From Chloroflexota bacterium (GTDB lineage Bacteria > Chloroflexota > Dehalococcoidia > E44-bin15), in NCBI GenBank assembly GCA_015222405.1, contig JADFVG010000118.1, forward strand, positions 1 to 15,338: 15,338 bases of DNA, given 5' to 3'. Shown one piece after another: positions 13,191 to 15,338 of this stretch. Numbering within the stretch: the stretch's first letter is position 1; each line of letters starts with the position of its first letter. The position numbers and the translations under genes were made by a program. The notes under the pieces are model-generated. The model saw nothing but the letters and a program-made list of their open reading frames with translations, did not search any database and was not told where the DNA came from.

Positions 13191-15338
13191 CTACTTAGCA
13201 TCCTTCAGCACCCTTGCCAGCTGATCCACAAGAGCTTGTTTGCTAAACGGCTTGGCAATAACCCCCTCGATGCCGCTCCTGCTCATCTCTTCGCTATCAA
13301 GCTGGATGCCCCAGCCGGTGATAAGGACGACCGGCGTTTCCGGCCTTTTCTCCTTAACTGCTTTAGCAACCTCCCACCCTGAGATATCGGGCATCCCCAG
13401 GTCGGTAATTACCAGGTCATAATCACTCTGCTCAAATAAGGCGATTGCCTCCTGTCCCTGAGCAACTACCGTTACCTCGTGCCCAATCTGGGCGAGCATC
13501 AATTCAAGAACCTCACTAACCTCAGGATCGTCATCAACCAACAGTATGTTCACCTTCCTCGTGGAAGAAGGGGAACCAGGGGAAGCCTTGTTTTTCATCT
13601 TTTCACCCCCTAGCGGTAATCTAACATAAAAGGTAGACCCCTGGCCTAAAGTGCTTTCCACATCGATGTTTCCGCCCTGCCTGGTGATAATACCATATGT
13701 TATACTAAGCCCCAGCCCCATGCCATCAGGGCCTTTTGTGGAAAAGAAGGGGTCGAATATCTTGGATTTTATCTCATCCGGAATGCCAACACCAGTATCG
13801 CTAACGGAGAGAACTACCTGGTTATCCTCCTGCCACGCCTTGACGGTCAGCTTGCCCCCCTGAGGCATACTATCCACAGCGTTGAAGATGATATTAATCA
13901 GCGCCTCTCTTAGCTCCGCCATGTCTCCCCGCACCGAGTTCACCGCATTCAGGTCTGTGTTAACCGCAATCTCCACACCATCTTTTTCCCAGCTCTCCTT
14001 GAAGCGGGGCTCCGCCATCTGCAACGCGCTCCTGACCAATTGATTCACCTTCACCTGGTCGAAAGCCTGATCCCTTCTCACCCTGGTAAACTCCTGAAGC
14101 CGGCGCACTGTCTTAGCAGCATCAAGAGCTGCTTGCTCGATCGCCTTGATGCTTCTTTTCAGCTTTGCATCCTCTATATCCTCGAGAACCAACTGAGCCC
14201 GGCCCAGAATGACCGAAAGCACGTTATTGAAGTCATGGGCCACCCCTCCCGCCATCTCACCCAAAGCCCTGAGCTTCTCCGACCGCACCAAGAACTCCTG
14301 TGCCGCGTTCAGCTCCTCGTAGGCTCGCTTCGCCTCCTCATAGGCTCGCTTCGCCTCCTCATAAAGAAGCGCATTCTGGATCGCCACTGCCACCTGGCCC
14401 GCAATCTGCTCCAGAATCTTCCGTTCCCTCTCCCCGTAGGCGTTCGGGCAACAGCTGGCCAGGTTCAAGGTGCCAAAGACCTCCCCCTTGGAGAACAGCG
14501 GCACCCGGATCGCAGACCTCAATCCATTCCGCAGATGGGTTTCATCTACAGGGAACAGCCTCTCCTGGGCAAAATCGTTCTCGATGTTAATGCATTTATG
14601 AGCAATAGCCCATGCCACAACCGACTTCTTCAAGGGAATGATATCCCCAGCACTCAACTCTGTGGACACCTCCGAAGACACCAACAGAAGCCTGACTTTG
14701 TCCCCCTCAACCAGACCGATGCTGATGCGGTCGAAAGGAACGAGATTTTTCAGCGCTGTAGTAAATGTCTCGTATACCTGGTCCATGTCTAGACTGGAGC
14801 CGATAACCCTGGTTAGCTTGCTTGTCATATCAATCCACTCCGCCCTATCTGTAGCCTCTTGGTAAAGTCTCGTATTCTCAATAGCTACCGCGGCCTGATT
14901 GGCCACAAGGTAAATGAACTCCAGGTCATCAACAGAGTATGCCTTCCGGGAGCGTTTTGGGCCGAGCAAAATCACCCCGATCAGGTTATCCTTGACCCTC
15001 GCCGGAACCAGCACCCTGGTTTCCAGTTCCTCCAATTGTTCTCGTTCCAATTTCCACATAGCACGAAGCTGGGGCACCCGCTCCATGCTCTCCGCAGTTA
15101 AGCAGCGATCTGCCTTAACCAGGAATGCCACCGCCGGGTTGTCGCTCTCCAGATGTATCTGGCTCACTGCCGGGCTATCGTAGCCCCTCAGCGCCCGGGG
15201 GAGATATCGCTTTTGCTCCTCGTCCAGTAGGAACAGGCCACCTTTTTCTACGTCCATCGTTTGCATCAGGTTGTCCATCAGCCAGCTTGCCTGTTCCTCA
15301 AGGTCAGGCATGGCGCTCAGGGCACGGCTGGTGCTCCT
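13191..15338 (-). CDS. Hybrid sensor histidine kinase with two or more GAF domains and a C-terminal receiver, N-terminus cut by window edge
   Basis: The frame is open to the right edge: nine codons (RSTSRALSA) precede the first ATG at 15311 and fit the start of a GAF domain, so the real start is outside. Counting from that ATG, GAF 1 is about 1-150 and GAF 2 about 165-315. A coiled-coil linker with a duplicated heptad (AKRAYEE) spans 319-340. The HisKA domain has the phospho-accepting His359 in GGVAHDFNNVLS; the ATPase domain has Asn477 (N box), DTGVGI (505-510), DPFFSTK and GLGLS (532-536). A receiver spans 587-706 with Asp637 and Lys687. There are no membrane segments in the visible part, so it is probably cytosolic and senses an internal signal. 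Its HAMP-free, NtrB-like kinase core ends in a receiver, so phosphate could pass His-Asp internally and to the HD-GYP regulator. Confidence 0.93.
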   Translation of the reverse strand, partial: RSTSRALSAMPDLEEQASWLMDNLMQTMDVEKGGLFLLDEEQKRYLPRALRGYDSPAVSQIHLESDNPAVAFLVKADRCLTAESMERVPQLRAMWKLEREQLEELETRVLVPARVKDNLIGVILLGPKRSRKAYSVDDLEFIYLVANQAAVAIENTRLYQEATDRAEWIDMTSKLTRVIGSSLDMDQVYETFTTALKNLVPFDRISIGLVEGDKVRLLLVSSEVSTELSAGDIIPLKKSVVAWAIAHKCINIENDFAQERLFPVDETHLRNGLRSAIRVPLFSKGEVFGTLNLASCCPNAYGERERKILEQIAGQVAVAIQNALLYEEAKRAYEEAKRAYEELNAAQEFLVRSEKLRALGEMAGGVAHDFNNVLSVILGRAQLVLEDIEDAKLKRSIKAIEQAALDAAKTVRRLQEFTRVRRDQAFDQVKVNQLVRSALQMAEPRFKESWEKDGVEIAVNTDLNAVNSVRGDMAELREALINIIFNAVDSMPQGGKLTVKAWQEDNQVVLSVSDTGVGIPDEIKSKIFDPFFSTKGPDGMGLGLSITYGIITRQGGNIDVESTLGQGSTFYVRLPLGGEKMKNKASPGSPSSTRKVNILLVDDDPEVSEVLELMLAQIGHEVTVVAQGQEAIALFEQSDYDLVITDLGMPDISGWEVAKAVKEKRPETPVVLITGWGIQLDSEEMSRSGIEGVIAKPFSKQALVDQLARVLKDAK
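14313..14363 (-). repeat. 21-base tandem duplication encoding a coiled-coil heptad in the kinase linker
   Basis: Two 21-base units, 14313-14333 and 14334-14354, differ at one base and are followed by a partial third of 9 bases (14355-14363). Together they encode YEEAKRAYEEAKRAYEE at the junction of GAF 2 and HisKA. A seven-residue unit keeps the coiled-coil phase. Confidence 0.88.

Noticed and set aside
14313..14363. CRISPR-like or mobile repeat
   Set aside because: The units are contiguous, without spacers, in frame and inside a coiled-coil coding segment; the same applies to 4518-4559.
14040..14792. Plus-strand open frame of 250 codons opposite the kinase
   Set aside because: The kinase frame carries GAF and HisKA motifs throughout; the plus frame is an antisense shadow.

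Overview
This looks like an ordinary bacterial chromosome segment of roughly 55% G+C (sampled by eye). The set of genes suggests an anaerobic or subsurface Chloroflexota-type lineage, possibly Dehalococcoidia. That assignment is an inference from gene content and the multi-GAF signalling style; nothing in the window proves it. There are 14 protein genes on the minus strand and one on the plus strand. Two of them (a lipid kinase and a histidine kinase) run off the window ends. I saw no tRNA, rRNA, CRISPR array, insertion sequence or phage gene. Coding density is very high: the longest gene-free stretch is about 190 bases. TTG and GTG starts are common.

Region A (1-5281, minus strand) is one tight operon: rpsF, ssb, rpsR, a membrane-anchored parvulin-type peptidyl-prolyl isomerase, homoserine dehydrogenase, threonine synthase and a diacylglycerol/lipid kinase. 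It starts at a good promoter in the 39-base gap behind glyA. It joins translation and replication proteins to the last steps of threonine synthesis. The promoter lies so close to rpsF that the mRNA is nearly leaderless, leaving no room for the usual S6:S18 autoregulatory leader.

Region B (5284-10325, minus strand) runs from an amidohydrolase through thpR, a small zinc-ribbon protein, comF and an unrecognised nucleotidyltransferase-like protein, then glyA. glyA has its own promoter inside the end of the preceding gene. Its roughly 130-base leader holds a possible 13-codon Ser/Gly-rich leader peptide followed by an intrinsic-terminator-like hairpin just before the glyA ribosome site, which is a layout typical of attenuation. 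The unknown nucleotidyltransferase-like gene seems to lack a normal start codon where its N-terminus should begin, because an ATA sits there.

Region C (10287-11659) is a divergent intergenic region with a promoter on each side. It is followed by the only plus-strand gene, a tubulin-superfamily GTPase that resembles the CetZ branch known best from haloarchaea more than it resembles FtsZ. Its promoter carries a dyad across the -10 box, and its base and codon use look different from the neighbours.

Region D (11681-15338, minus strand) is a two-gene signalling operon: a multi-GAF hybrid histidine kinase with a C-terminal receiver, then a receiver-GAF-HD-GYP response regulator, presumably a cyclic-di-GMP phosphodiesterase. 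It converges on the CetZ-like gene with only 21 bases between them.

The two points most worth following are the CetZ-like gene in a bacterial setting and the candidate glyA attenuator.
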